A stretch of 64,000 nucleotides of DNA from Mixophyes australis (Eukaryota > Chordata > Amphibia > Anura > Limnodynastidae), in the NCBI GenBank assembly GCA_036250195.1, contig JAVHZZ010000001.1:394254283-394318282 (forward strand), given 5' to 3'. The position numbers and the translations under genes were made by a program. Below are positions 10,746 to 24,099 of the stretch, one piece after another (position 1 is the first letter of the stretch; every line of letters starts with the position of its first letter). The notes under the pieces are model-generated. The model did no database searches. It had not been told where the DNA came from and was given only the letters and a program-made list of their open reading frames with translations.

Positions 10746-11655
10746 TATTATTATTATTATTATTATTATCATTTATTTGTTAGGCGTCACAAGGTTTCCG
10801 CAGCGCTGCACATAGTACAAACAGTAGACTATACAGGGTATAACAGTACAGAACAATAAACAAAAGTACCAATACTTCAGAAACTCCAGGCAGGCAGATG
10901 CAATAGACATGGAGCAGAAGAACGGGTAAGGAGACAGGAGGGAAGAGGGCCCTGCTCATGCGAGCTTACATCCTAAGGGAGGGTCAAACAGACCAGGCAC
11001 AAGAGGAGCCAGTTGAGGGAATGGGAGAGAGGGGAGAATGAGTGGAGGAGATGGGGGTTAAGTGGATGGTTGGTAGGCTTTGAGAAAGAGGTGAGTTTTG
11101 AGTGCACGTTTGAAGGAGCACAGAGTAGGAGACAGGCGGATGGAGCGAGGGAGGTCATTCCAGTGAAGGGGGGCTGCACGGGAAAAGTCCTGGATTCTGG
11201 AAATGGATAGAGGTGATCAGAGTGGAGGAGAGGTGGCGGTCATTGGCCGAGCGCAGGGAGCGGGTGGGAGTGTGAATGGAGAGGAGGTTAGAGATATAAG
11301 AAAGCAGTAAAGTGGGAGAGAGCCTTGTAAGTGGTGGTGAGGAGTTTGAAAAGAATTCTGTAGGGGAAGGGGAGCCAGTGTAGGGCAAGGCAGAGAGGGG
11401 AGGCAGAGGAGGAGCGGCGTGAGAGGTAGATGAGTCTTGCGGCCGCATTGAGTACAGAGCGGAGGGGGGAGAGACGGGAGTGGGGGAGGCCGGTGAGGAG
11501 GAGGTTGCAGTAATCCAGGCGGGAGATGATGAGTGCGTGTATGATGGTTTTGGTGGCCTCCTGAGAGAGAAAGGGACGGATGCGGGCGATGTTGCGTAGT
11601 TGGAAGCGACAGGCTTTGGCAAGAGAATGAATGTGGGGGGCAAAAGAGAGAGAGG
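10743..11655 (-). pseudogene. L2-type LINE, 3' portion of ORF2 and tail
   Basis: The sense strand is minus. From 11655 down it reads as the degraded C-terminal part of an L2/CR1-group ORF2, including YISNLLS.HTPTRSLRSAND and further on the S(F)K..TNHPL-type tail. It ends with GTGCAGCGCTGCGGAAACC and an (AAT)n tail at 10743-10770, read on the plus strand as (ATT)n. The same tail type recurs at 13760-13930 and 15890-15965. It is 5' truncated and broken by stops, and no catalytic RT motif remains. The 198-codon open frame at 11155-11751 is a shifted reading of this region. Confidence 0.72.
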
Positions 11656-11796
11656 AGAAAGGAAACCTTTGCTGTGTTCTATATAGACATTTATTGGATA
11701 TATTGTCTGGACTGTTCTGTGCTTATTGTGCATTGTACACCTATTTGTCATTTATATTCTGTATACACCTGAAGGCGCCGTCCTTCTTTACCCATT

Positions 11797-11800
<4 letters not shown>

Positions 11801-11842
<42 letters not shown>
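11801..11842. repeat. (TA)n microsatellite
   Basis: Simple TA repeat ending in a short CA-rich tail. Confidence 0.95.
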
Positions 11843-11846
<4 letters not shown>

Positions 11847-11959
11847 CACATCTCAAGCCAGGACTGCCAATCAAGTGTAAAAAATAAAATATATTGTGCA
11901 TATAATCTTGATATTTAATAATGGTTTTCTTTTAACTGTCTGTTAATTTTGGTTTGGTA

Positions 11960-13380
11960 TATGTATGTCACTGTAACCAGTTTTCCCCATCTTTTTTATA
12001 TTATGTCAATATTTGGGGGGTGGTGGCTGGAGGAAGGCCTCTAGCCCTTGTTCACACCCCACAGCGGTACACACATTTTTATACCAACATGGGGTTGGGG
12101 GATGCTCTCTCCAGGTGCATAGCTCATAGCAACACCACTGTACATAATCTAATAAACATTCCCAATTAGAATTGTCTTGACGAGATCAGAAGTGAAGGGG
12201 GTTCATAATAGGTTTAAACATTTTGAGCTTTCATTAATTTTATGCTCTCCCTAGCAACAGTCTGTGATTGTCTAGAGACATTGTGGATGCAAGACAATGA
12301 AAGCCAAGGTATAAAGGACCAGAAATAGCTTGATTTCTGTTACTGTTGTCTATGTCATGCTCCACTATCAGATATACAGCAATCTGTACGTTTTTTAAAT
12401 ATGTCATTCATTGAAAACGGCTGTTGAGCAGAATGTTGGTGATTTAAAGTCCTCTTTTGGGTCAAAATTTGTTTTAGATGCACAAAAAGAAAATAAAGTA
12501 AAATAATTGAAAAATGTTGTTAAATAAATCTCAGTTGTTTATGCTTCTGTGTGAAATTGTTACTTTAAAGATTTCTAAAAACAAACAAACAAACAAGGTA
12601 ACTTTTTAAAGAATTTTGGGTGGAAATGTATTAACTTTAGCTGCAGTAAAAAAATGTAATGGCACAAGAAATATTTTAGACATAACATCTGTCACTACCA
12701 ATTCCATATCTAACTCAGTAATTTTGAAGGGAATCAGTCTTTCAGACACTACATTAGTCAACTGTCAAATAATCATGAAAGACTTCTCAGTTTGAGATCT
12801 TGTGTACAATAAAAGAGGGACAGCATTGTTATGTGATGTAAAAGCCAAAAGGAACACAGATGACCTGTCAGCTTCATCTAAAGTACAAAAATAACTTTAT
12901 CTGCAATCTATACAAAAATACTTTGCAGGTGAAAACTAAATGCAAATGTCCTAATTGAGTAATTGAACATATATATGATAAACTTCTCTATTAAAATTGT
13001 TTTGCACAGCAGAAAAAAAATCATTTATTTATAAAGTAAAACAGTACATTTTAATTTTTAGAAAGTGGTAGTTAATATTACTTATACTGTTACTGTATTC
13101 TGTAACCACATTTAAAGCAAGAAAAAAACAGAAATGTGAAAATAAGGAATGTTAAATTGGCAAAGAATTACAACTGAATAACAAGTTAATGACTGTATGT
13201 TACCACTATATTACTATGCATGCTACATTATAATGCAAAATGTGCTGTACCAGCTCATAAATCAATAAGACGTATATATATATGGCATGATCTTTATTTA
13301 TTTTTAGTTATAGTTATTTTTAAATCCTGGCTCTGCAGACTGTACATAGTAAACAGGCAGTGATAACATTCATTGTTAAA
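11960..13380. other. Gene-free AT-rich stretch
   Basis: No coding region or recognisable repeat seen apart from a short (ACAA)n run near 12577-12596. Translation in both directions is stop-dense. Confidence 0.45.
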
Positions 13381-13419
13381 AATGTGATCTACCTTGTTCT
13401 TTTGTTCTTCAAAAGTTTC

Positions 13420-13930
13420 ACTCTCATCACATCCTCCCATTCCCGGTTACTGAACTTTTTCAGCTGCACCCACTCTGTGGAATTTCTTCCCTCGTATAAT
13501 GAGACTTTCCTCTAGTCTTTAAACCTTCAAACGTTCTCTGAAAACCCACCTCTTCAGACAAGCTTATAATATTCCTCAACTAACACATTAATCTCCCTAG
13601 GTTACCCTATTACCACCCTCTACACAGCTAACACAAGACAATAACCCTCTGACCAACATTGCCGTGTAACTGATCACACAGCCCACTCAATACTTTTTAC
13701 CTTTGCATTCTAGCTGACAAATATACAATATGATGTAGCACTTAGCCTCATGCATCAAACTTCTATTGTCCCATAGATTGTAAGCTTGCGAGCAGGGCCC
13801 CCTTACCTCTATGTCTGTATGTATTACCCAGTATTGTTTATTACTGTTTGTTCCCAATTGTAAAGCGCTACAGAATTTCCTGGCGCTATATAAATAAATG
13901 TTGTTGATGATGATGATGTTGTTGATGAAA
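13420..13930 (+). pseudogene. L2-type LINE 3' end
   Basis: The first part translates brokenly to the typical end of an L2/CR1-group ORF2: a tryptophan-asparagine-type region near the CTGTGGAATTTCTTCC string, then a lysine-threonine-histidine-like end at AAAACCCACCTCTTCAGACA. It is followed by a 3' UTR with GATTGTAAGCTTGCGAGCAGG and AAGCGCTACAGAATTTCCTGG, ending in TATATAAATAAATG and a (GAT)/(GTT) microsatellite. Heavily 5' truncated and not coding. Confidence 0.75.
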
Positions 13931-15590
13931 GTGCATCGTATAACATTCACATGTCCCCAGACAATGACAGAACTTAAAGCTGGAGATACCTAATGTAAAT
14001 GTAATTATTAATGGACAGGATTTCTATAATCAGTTGAATTACTGAGCAGCCTGGAAAATAATTTTTGGGCTACACACTTGGCAATTTTGTGTCAACGTGT
14101 ATACATCTTAAGAATACATCAATTGTTTATTATGTAATTTTTTTGATAGTTTTGGACAGGTTAATTAAACCAGCCAGCCTCATCATGTGAAGGTTTTATC
14201 TATGGATTCACTTATTATGTTTACTCGTATACACGGAATTCTCACTTGTTTTTGCACTGCCTGTAATTGTTACTTACTCATACTTAGTTTTGTACCACAC
14301 GTCTGCTATTAGGTGAATTGTACTAGTTATTACACTTATGCCTATTCATGTATTTGTTGCATTGTATTCATGTATCTGTGTGCCGACTGTCCTCAGCTGT
14401 GGAATCTGTGGAGCCTAATAATTATATAATGATGATGATTATGACTTATCTGCAGTTTTATAGTAAATTCTGTCATATATCCAGTGTATGTCAGTCTTTA
14501 TTGCTAGCTCATATTCAATGCATACACTTAAATGTGTGTAAGTTATGAGGTTGATATGAATAGATACCACTCACCAAACTGTTTTTTACACAGGTTGGGC
14601 CAACTTCCCTATTTCTTTGAAAAGAAAGTATATATTTAAAGAAAGTTTCCCTTCATGGGAATAACTTACTCATTCAGTGTCAAATCTATAGTTTATCTTT
14701 GTTTTAGATTACATCCTGCTACCATGGAAATCAGACTTTAAAATACTATATGACTGCTCCTCATAGATAAACATCAAAAGTCACTGTCAGGGTTTTCAAT
14801 GATGATTCACATTTGTACTGTATTTAATGGAACTGGCCCATTACCTTTATAATTAGCTGTTACATTATCTTCATAAAGAGGACCATGCAGCCTTATAGCT
14901 TTAGGGCATATGTTTTATTTGAATTATGCTATCAGTGCCATTTATAATATACACCCCCCTAATTGTTTTTCTCTACCTGCCTATTTTTATTTTTTATTTT
15001 AAATCCAGAGCAGAAAGTGTTCTCTGGGTGATATATTTAGTTATGAGTAATCTGACAACAACTTTAAGGTCAGGCATAGCAGATAATATACTGGACATAT
15101 ATAAAACACTAGTAATACAGTGGACTCTGATTTGTACAGTGTTTCCTTTTTTATCATACCTGGCACAATATGGATTTTTTTCCTTAATTGTACCATTTGC
15201 TATACATTGATTTCACTATACCTTGCACACTAAGATTTTACTTGGATGGCGCACTGCTGACAAGTGATGAGGAATACTGAATAAATAATTTGTCATCACA
15301 ATTAAGTTTTGTTCAGTGTGCTGTGGAAAGTTATTTTAGCACAGTGGAATGTATCCTGAGTGTAAATCTGACACCACGTAAACATACATACATAGATGTT
15401 ACAGAAAGTAGATTGACCATGGATCGAAAACAACACACTCCATTACTTCATTTACTTTTAATTTTATTTGTAGCAACTCTAGTTTTTGTTATAGGATTAA
15501 ATAGATAAACATAATAATATATTTTGCTTATCACTTAGTTGGCCATCCATTCATCCCGTAGTAAACATATTACAGTTTGGATCGGGCTAA
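13931..15590. other. Gene-free AT-rich stretch
   Basis: No recognisable gene or repeat seen. The hydrophobic open frames at 14926-15210 and 15290-15508 match no family that I recognise and lie in AT-rich DNA. Confidence 0.4.
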
Positions 15591-15594
15591 TGTT

Positions 15595-15965
15595 AGTACC
15601 TTCAAATGGTCTCTCAAAACCCATCTGTTCCATGAGGACTACCAGACATCCACCTGACCTTCTCCATCCTTGATCCCCTCCACTGACTTCTCTGGTGCCT
15701 GCTGTCTGTTTCCCCTCCCCTTAGTATATAAGCTCTTATGAGCAAGACCCTCTTCCCTTCTGTCTCAATATCATTTCTTATTCTCCTACATCATTGTACT
15801 TGCTATGCCTGGAGTTAGTGAAGTCTTGGTTATACTTGTTTTTCTCTGTACCGTTGTACCCTGTGTGATCCACTGTTTGTACTGTATTTTGCATTTTGTA
15901 CGGTGCTGCAGAAACCTTGTGGTACCATATAAATAAATAAATAATACTAATAATAATAATAATAG
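15595..15965 (+). pseudogene. L2-type LINE 3' end
   Basis: It begins with a broken ORF2 C-terminus (TCAAATGGTCTCTCAAAACC, then CATCTGTTCCATGAGG). A 3' UTR follows with AAGCTCTTATGAGCAAGACC, GTACGGTGCTGCAGAAACCT and TATAAATAAATAAATAAT, then (AAT)n. The tail matches the reversed L2 tail at 10743-10830. Confidence 0.72.
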
Positions 15966-17630
15966 GGCTATAGTGATAGTTTAATAGGTCATATGTTAAG
16001 TAATGTCCGGTTTTAACTGAGATTCATGTACTGAAGATTGATATACTTGTGATGACCTTCTTAGGTTGCTTTATTCTTCACAGGTCCTCAGCCCCTAGAT
16101 ATCTGTTGTACAAGGCAGATCCTTTGCAAGTAGATAGAAGAAAGCTTTTGAAGTAAAAAAAAATAAATGATGTAATGGAAAACCTCTCTATTGTCTCCAC
16201 AACTACTACAAGTAGATGCCTTGCACTTATGTTGGAGATGTTAAATCTACCATGTTTCTTCTAACGTAGAAGATGTTCAATGTAGACATAATATAGAAGA
16301 TCCAGAAGAAAGACAGGCAAATTGGGTGGTGGTTTAACCTTTAGCCATGGAGACCATTATATCCTATACGGTTAGGTTTCTATCTTCTGTCTGTAACACT
16401 TTTACACCCATCTGCAGGAATTTGCACTGCTTAAATGATTGCACAATGATACGCTTTAGTAGATTACACTTTCATGTTTTCCCTCTTCTATTTTTGTCAT
16501 TTTATTTCTTGCCTCAGTAGTCATATCATGTCTTTTGTTTCCTGCCAGTCAAAATCATACTGATGTTAACCTTTCTAGCCACAAACCATTACACATGATT
16601 GTGGTGTTGTATTGTGGTATTTAGCAGATGATTAGAGCCCAGCACACTACACACACATTGCAACGGCTGGGCATCTTTCCTATTTGTTACATCATGAATA
16701 CTCATTATTAAGAAGTTACTGGAACACTGCACGTGTCACTTGTGGTTTCTGGAAGGGGAACAAGCAGATTGTTGATAACTGTATGTATTATAAATTATTA
16801 GCAGGATGTAAAATGATACATTTTAAACACAACAATATACATTATAGAAAAGATTAATGGAAGATTTTGAGAAGAGAGAATGAATTAAAGGGAGTGAATT
16901 AAGATCCTCTTAGTTTAAGTTGTAGAAGTCAAATGACATTACACTCTTACAAACTACATTTTGAATTCCAAGATTTTCTATTTCTTCATTCTGGCCACTA
17001 ACCTATTCCAAAATAATGATATTGCCTCTGATAAACTGTTTAGCCAGCCTGAGCATGTTTGCGTATCATTAGATACCCAAATATATTTGTAATTTACTAT
17101 ATTTCCAATAAACAAAAACTTAAACTTATGTAATGCCAAACTGTAAAATATGAATGTACTTTGAACATTGAGTTTTACTAGTTTTACTGTTAGAATTGAT
17201 GTGTTTTATTATTCACAGAAGTAGCACGGTAATATTCAGCCTGAACTAGAGAGTGTAAAGTTCATTGGTGATCTGCAATTTTCTTCTATTCTCCTATCAG
17301 CTTGGGACTGCAGCACTGTATAAGTATGCTTTACGCCTTGCAGATTAGAAAGGTCTGATTTCAATCACATGTATGATGCAATGCTCTAAATGAAATTCAA
17401 ATATATCCCATATGGATGGCTGCATACTTTAGACGATTCACTGAAATCCAGCACAGCTGCGGAACACACATTATTACTTATTATTAGCCAAATAAGCTAT
17501 ATAGAGTATACTAAGTGTACTTACAATATATTCTACAATGATTCAAAGAAACCATCTACAGCAAATCATCTGATTTGATGAACTCAGTCAAGGCCCAAAG
17601 AACAATATGATGTATTGAGGCAGTGACCAT
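15966..17630. other. Gene-free stretch
   Basis: No coding region, RNA gene or recognisable repeat identified. Confidence 0.4.
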
Positions 17631-17803
17631 GGGGTAAATTTATCAAGCTGCGGGTTTGAAAAAGTGGAGATGTTGCCTATAGCAACTAATCAGATTCTAG
17701 TTATCATTTATTTCATACATTCTACAAAATGACAGCTAGAATCTGATTGGTTGCTATAGGCAACATCTCCACTTTTTCAAACCCGCAGCTTGACAAAGTT
17801 ACC
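17631..17803. mobile_element. Foldback MITE, about 173 bp
   Basis: Nearly the whole element is an inverted repeat. AAGCTGCGGGTTTGAAAAAG on the left is answered by CTTTTTCAAACCCGCAGCTT on the right, and the inner arms GTTGCCTATAGCAAC..AATCAGATTCTA are also paired. It is the same family as 59166-59340, which has a clean TAA target duplication. The ends here have drifted and no duplication is visible. No coding capacity. Confidence 0.88.
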
Positions 17804-18765
17804 ACATGTATCTAATTCATAAAAAAAAGTCACTGTAGCTTTAAATGAAGATATAACTGTTTGTATTTACAAACATTGTTGAATTGTGTGTTTCATCCAT
17901 TGTTATTCTTCATAGTTTGGCGTGGGATTTGTTCAATTTTAATATTTTAGGATATAGAATAATGTGCAAGCTTAAATAAAAAGTGCAATTATGATAAATA
18001 ATGATTTTGGGTGTTCTAGCAATTCACAGAAAAACATCATCTTAGCATTCGTGCTATACTTACTTATCTAATATGTTGACACTATTGTGTACCAGGAAAA
18101 ACAACATAGAGTCAAATTGTACATCTCTCCTCCACTAAGCCTTCATACATGCTGACGTTAATTTTAAGTGTTTAACGCACATTCTAAAAGCCTCTCTTTG
18201 ATGCTGATAATTCCAAGAATTATGTAAGTCAATGGACATGTGCACTCACTGTCTAACAAGCACCAAGTTTGCCTTTTCAATGTTGCCTGCAGTATTCGGA
18301 AATGTTACCGCCAGTGAATTTCTATGGGAGCGCATGTTAACTACATAGTACACTATTCTGCAGGGAGTTTTGGATATGCGGTAATCAACATTCTGTTCAA
18401 CTTACAACAAAGTACTAGGTTTTGTCTATGCTTTTAATGTTGATTTTCAGTACCTATATTTATGAAATCTCTTGAGTCAGGTTTTTAGATAAGCTCAACT
18501 GCTTTCTAGAAATATTATGATTTGTAGGACACCTTTTACTACATACAAATGGACTACAAATACATTCATATTTTATTTATCTATAAGCATAGCAATATAT
18601 AACTGCTGATATTTGAATATATGTTGTGGAATTCAAATTATTGGATGGAGTCGTTTCAAATTAACAAAAACATTGATTGTATTGGTTTTCTATGAAATTG
18701 CGAATGGTTCACTAATGCGTACAAGGGCAAAGAACACAATTATATTAGCGAACATAAATAAATAC

Positions 18766-18799
<34 letters not shown>

Positions 18800-18834
18800 T
18801 CATTTTGTAAATAGTTCACTGTAAATATAGTTCC
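17804..18834. other. Gene-free stretch with (CA)n
   Basis: No gene seen. A (CA)n microsatellite lies at about 18770-18799. Confidence 0.5.
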
Positions 18835-19440
18835 AGCACATATTCTTATATTCTTTTATATTTAATGTAATAGACTTAGAGGTTTAATATTATAATGTTA
18901 AGGGCATCTAAGGTTCAGGATATAGTAAATGTATCATATTTAGTGTCATATCAATCTACATTTTACCATCAGGAATTTGCTATTTTCGGCTAACCGATCG
19001 CTTCCTGCAGTCGCTAGTTATGGAAGATATATGATTAATGCTCAAAATGATACAGTGTTTGGAAGGTTAATAGATTGGTTTGAACCAGTATTTTGGTGGG
19101 CTCCTGAGGCAAGACACGTATGCAGCAGTTGGAGTAAGTTGCAGCCACCCTTGGAGAGCATCCTTTGAATCAATCTATGACCTGCATTGTACTGGACTGT
19201 CCTAAATCCTGAACCAATGGAGAATGCTTTTACAATTATCTTGTTTACTTTATGACATCATCACTGTTTTTTATGTAACACAAATTGTATAAAAAAGGCA
19301 CTGAATCCACCATTCAGTCTACTTTGACCACAGGCTTCAAGACTGAATGACTGTTAGCTGGATCCAGTGCGCTGCGCATGTATCGATTGTACTTTGAATT
19401 ATTATTGTGATCTGCTAAATCTTGCTATTAAATCTCTTTT
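18835..19440 (+). mobile_element. LTR-like block, copy B, left part
   Basis: It aligns with copies A (1425-2020) and C (30345-31020) through GGTTCAGGATATAGTAAATG, the ACCGATCGCTTCCTGCAGTCG segment and TTGGTTTGAACCAGT. A TATA-like TGTATAAAAAAGGC lies at about 19287-19300. It is cut at 19440 by insertion of the L1-type LINE and resumes at 30020, where CTATTAAATCTCTTTT is repeated and followed by GTGCTTTGGAACCAC, the expected 3' part. Confidence 0.55.
19425..19440. repeat. LINE target-site duplication, left copy
   Basis: CTATTAAATCTCTTTT here is repeated exactly at 30020-30035. The 16-bp length is typical of L1-type target-primed insertion, and the T-run beginning at 19441 is the reverse complement of the LINE poly(A) tail. 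Confidence 0.9.
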
Positions 19441-19782
19441 TTTTTAAAAAACTTTTTATTTAAAGAGGAGACAACAGGAACAGTACAGACAACAAATTTG
19501 ACAAGAAAGATCTTAATATTCAAGGTGCATCCTCTGAGTTTTATACTTTTATAATGGTGGGGAGGGTGAGAAGGGAAGGGAAGGGAGGGGGGGGGGGTAG
19601 AAAGGCACAAATATTATCAACAATATTGCTAATAAATAAATAGGCACGCAAACTTGGAACATTGCTAGGAAAGGCTTAGACACACAGTTACAATGACTGC
19701 CCAAAAGAGCAGAGGCATACAGACATTACTCACCAGCCGCGCACCATATCCAGCCTGGGGGGGTCCAGAGGCGGCCCAAAAG

Positions 19783-22700
19783 CTATGTTCCATCTGCAGG
19801 AGGAGGAGCCGTATTGGATAGGCAGCTACGGCTTTCTAGAAAGTACCACGGGGCCCACACCTTATCGAAGTTATATGATTTGTCATGGAGGTAGCATGTT
19901 ATACTCTTCATGCTTGCGACATGTCTTATGTATGACCGTAACTCTTGCATAGAGGGAGCTCTAGGGTCTTCCCAGTGTTTTGCTATTAGGGATTTAGCGG
20001 CTGCCAGAATGTGGGAGATAAGCTTGTTAGAAGGCGCGCTCTCGTCAGGTATAGGGCGAGAGAGAAGGAATGACCAGGGATCCTTACTTATCTGTTGTTC
20101 TGATACAGAGTTTATGAGTGTAAGAACCATGTTCCAGAAAGGAACTATGCGAGGGCAGGTCCACCATATATGTAACATCGTACCTCTTTGGCCACATTCC
20201 CGCCAGCAGCTCGGTGTGGCCGTAGGAAACATTCGAGACAACTTATCAGGAGTATAGTACCACCTATAGTACACTTTATAGGCTGTTTCCTTAATTAGTG
20301 TGGAGATCGAGCTCTTGGCAATCCCCTCCCTGACCTCCTCCCAGCATAGATCGTCTGGAGGAGGACCCAAGTCATTTTCCCATTCCCGCTCATGTCGGCC
20401 TGGAGTATCGAAAGTATAATCTATGAGCCAATTATAGATCAGGGAGATCATCCCTTTGGTGAGAGGTGAGTGTAAACACATGTACTCAAAGGAGGTCGGG
20501 GCCCGGAGAGCCTCCTGGGGAGGCAGAGACATGGCGAAGTGTCGAACCTGGAAGTACTCAAAAAAGAGCGGACGAAACGGTTCAAATTTATGATGGAGTT
20601 CTGACATAGAAGCCCAAGTTTGATTAACCACCAGGTCCGAAACCACCCGTAATCCCGCCTTTATCGAGAGTCTAAATTGGTGGGTTGAATTGCCAGGAGG
20701 GAAGTGTGGGTTGCCCTAAAGGGGAGTCAAAGGTGAAATAGGGGAGGACAATTTATATTTGACCCGGCATGAGTCCCAGAGGGATAAGCAGAATTTAAGA
20801 GATTGAAGAGAGGAGGCTGCTGGTGGTCTATCTATATTGGCCATACCCCAGAGTGATGCCATGGAGGGGACCCCAACATAGTGGGTCTCCAGGTCCACCC
20901 AAGCTATGGACTGGTAAGGCACATAAGTTACCGCCACCTGGGTCAAGTGAGATGCCAAATAATAAAATTTAATGTCTGGATAACCCCTACCTCCCCGAGC
21001 CCTGGGCTTCTTAAGCACTGCTATTGAGATTCTAGGGGGCTTGGCTCGCCATATAAACTTTAGAAAAGAGGAATGCAAATCCATAAACACAGAGTCGGGA
21101 ACCCTCACTGGAAGAGTCTGGAAAAGATACAGAAGTTTAGGGACCAAGTTCATCTTGATAGCAATAATCCTCCCCAGCCACGATATGATATAGCTCTTCC
21201 AAATCTCCAAGTCCTGTTTGATTTTTGACAGGAGGGCGGGGGAAGTTTTCCCAATACAATCTCTCATAGGATGAGGTGATATAAACTCCAAGATATTTGA
21301 TCTCATTTGGCTGCCAGCGTAGTGTAAAATTAGTCTGCAAACTGGACCTAAGGGAAGGGGAAGTGTGAAGGAGCATGGCCTCAGATTTAGAAAAATAAAT
21401 TTTATAGCCAGACAGTAGGCCATATTCATCGATAAGTTTATATAGGGCGGGTAGAGACTCCTGAGGATTTGTCAGAGAGAGAAGTATGTCATCTGCGAAG
21501 AGAGATACCTTGAATTCCCGCGGTCCCACTGTCACACCTGAGATCGACGTCGACTGTCTGATCATCGCCGCCAGGGGTTCTATCACTAGAGCAAAAATTA
21601 AGGGCGAAAGGGGGCAGCCCTGTCCCGTCCCGTTGGAGAGGGAGAAAGGGTCGGAAAGAGATCCATTGACCAGATCCCTAGCTGAGGGAGAGTTATAGAG
21701 GGCAGAAACCCCGGTCAGAAATTCAACTGTGAAGCCGTACGCCTTCAAAGCTAGGGTCATAAATTCCCAGGAAATCCGATCAAACGCCTTCTCGGCATCC
21801 AGTGAGAGCATCATGGCCGGGAGGCACCTTTGATTAATGATTTGAACAAGGTCGATCGCGCGGCGAGTGTTATCCCTGGCCTGACGACCTGGGATGAAAC
21901 CCACTTGGTCATAATGGATTAGACCCGGAAGGACTCCATTCAGGCGAGTAGCCAGGATCTTTGCATATAGCTTAATGTCGACATTGAGAAGGGAGATGGG
22001 ACGGTAGCTTGCACAGTCGCTAGGGTCTTTCCCCTCCTTATGTATGACTACAATACGCGCCTCTAACATTGATTTCGGAAAGGGTTCACCATGTAATACA
22101 GCATTGAACAAGGAGCGGAGGTGGGGAACCAAGGTCTGGGAAAATCTTTTATAGTAGGCTGCAGAGAAGCCATCGGGTCCCGGGGCCTTGGAGGTCTTTT
22201 GGGCCTTGATAACTGCTAGTATTTCCTCCGATGTAATCTCCTCATTTAATTGTTGGACTAGGCTGTTGGAAAGGGTAGGGAGGTTCGCTTGCCTCAGGAA
22301 AGCTGCTATCGTGTCCACAGGAGAGGCATTCCCGGGGTTTAGAGAATCCAAGTTGTACAGTGTAGAATAAAATTTCTGAAACTCTCGCCCTATCTGATCA
22401 GGACGGTAAATAGGTAAGCCGGAAGGAGACTTCAGGGCCATGACGTTGTTTTGAGATCTCTGGACCCTCAGACTGGAAGCTAGTATTCTGTCAGCTTTAT
22501 CTCCCTTTTCATTAAACGTCTGCCTCAGCCGTTTCAAGGCCGAGGCAGTGGATTCAGAGAGAAGGAGGTTCAAATCAGATCTCACCTTTAGAATTTTGGC
22601 CAGTACCTCTTCATCTGGAGATAGCTTATGCTGTCTCTCCAAAGTCTGGAGTTGGATAGTTAGTGACGCACGTTTGGAGGTGGCCCACTTCTTACGGCGC

Positions 22701-23644
22701 GAGGCCATACTAATAAAATGGCCTCGCACCACTGCCTTGTGAGCTTCCCAGAGGGTCATGGAGGAAGTATCAGGGAGGTCATTAAAGAGAAAATACTCGT
22801 CAAGGAGGGTCCGGAGCTCTAAGATAAGTGACTGATCATGGAGAATGGAGTCATTAATGCGCCACGAGGCAGGTCGAGGACGGGGTACTATGTCTGATAG
22901 GTCAGCTGAGATAGGAGAGTGGTCGGACCAAACCATCGGGTGTATGTGAGCTACCCTGAGTCTTAAAGACAAATCGTGGCTGAGGAAGACCATGTCTATT
23001 CGTGAGTAGGTACCATGAACCGGGGAGTAAAATGTGTAATCTCGGGATGAGGGTTCCCTGAGCCTCCAGGAGTCAAAGAGGAGATGATGGGAAAGAAGGG
23101 ATACCAAGGCCTTAGATTTACGGGACTCTGAGCCACTGACGGGGGGGAGCACAGTGGACGATCTATCTATGGTATCGTCTACTACAACATTAAAGTCCCC
23201 TGCCATAATCACCTCTCCCTGGCGTACCTGAGAGAGTAGAGAATCCAGGGCAGCCAGGAATGAACGCTGTTTCTGATTTGGGCCATATACATTAACCAGG
23301 GTGCATATAGTATTATTGAGTTTGCCCACTAGGATTAGAAAACGACCTTCAGGGTCAGAATGAGATGTCAAAAGCTCAAAGGTTACGTGGGATGCAAAAA
23401 GTGTAGCTACTCCTCGCTTTTTTTGTCTGGGGTCAAAAGCATGGAAAGCAGAAGGGTACCGTTTAGATTTCAATTCTGGATGTGAATGACGGGTTAAATG
23501 TGTTTCCTGGAGAAAAACTATATCTGCTCTATGTTGTTTAAGTGTGAGATAAAGCGTTGTGCGCTTTTGTGGGCTGTTCAAACCTTTGACGTTTAATGAG
23601 AAGATCTTAAGAGCCATCTGGTGGTGAAGACAGGGCCGCCTCAA
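19783..23644 (-). pseudogene. L1/Tx1-type LINE ORF2 (endonuclease-reverse transcriptase), two lesions
   Basis: ORF2 proteins nick DNA and copy the LINE RNA at the nick. The first 835 codons (23644-21137) carry an AP-type endonuclease: LNVKGLNS, QETHL (Glu47), GDFN (Asp150) and SDH (His242). The reverse transcriptase follows, with [20 protein letters not shown] and FADD at residues 716-719. Near 21250 a frameshift moves the true reading to the frame open from 21429, which continues with MNLVPKLLYLFQTLP. An in-frame TAG lies at 20716-20718. Beyond it the frame is open to 19783 and carries the C-terminal CWRECG..H.WWTCP zinc-knuckle-like motif. The likely start is the Met at 23617 (MALKIF), since the endonuclease begins there. 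Only these two lesions are obvious in about 1,280 codons, so the copy is fairly young but inactive. Confidence 0.93.
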
Positions 23645-23689
23645 GTCCCCCAGCGAGGATCAGTCGCACTACAAATGAAAATAAAAACA

Positions 23690-23697
23690 GTTCCAAG
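23690..23697. repeat. hAT target-site duplication, left copy
   Basis: GTTCCAAG is repeated exactly at 29558-29565, immediately outside the opposite TIR. Eight bp is the hAT duplication length. Confidence 0.97.
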
Positions 23698-24099
23698 TAG
23701 AGATGGTCACTGACCCCCGTGTTTTGGTTTTGGATTCGGTTTTGGATCTGGATTACCGTCGTGTTTTGGTTTTGGTTTTGGTTTTGCAAAACCTCCATTG
23801 CGTGTTTTGGTTTTGGTTTTGGTTTTGTTTGGTTTTGTTTTGCTATTTTTTGGGAAAATCCATGTTTTTGGGCCTAAATTAACCCAATTTAGTGCTCCAA
23901 CTGTTTTAGAGACAAGTAATCTAATTGTTGAGGTAATAAATCATCCAAAAAAACAGTTTAATTCTTCGTTGGTAGGCCTATTCTACACACAAAACAGATT
24001 GTCTTCCTCTCCATCTATGCATATTGGCAATGCAGCCATCGTCTTTGAATGTATATTACATCCTACACTTATAGTTAAATATGTAAAGAAATGGAAAAA

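Noticed and set aside
11155..11751. 198-codon serine/proline-rich minus-strand frame
   Set aside because: It is a partly shifted reading of the L2 ORF2 C-terminus and not a separate gene.
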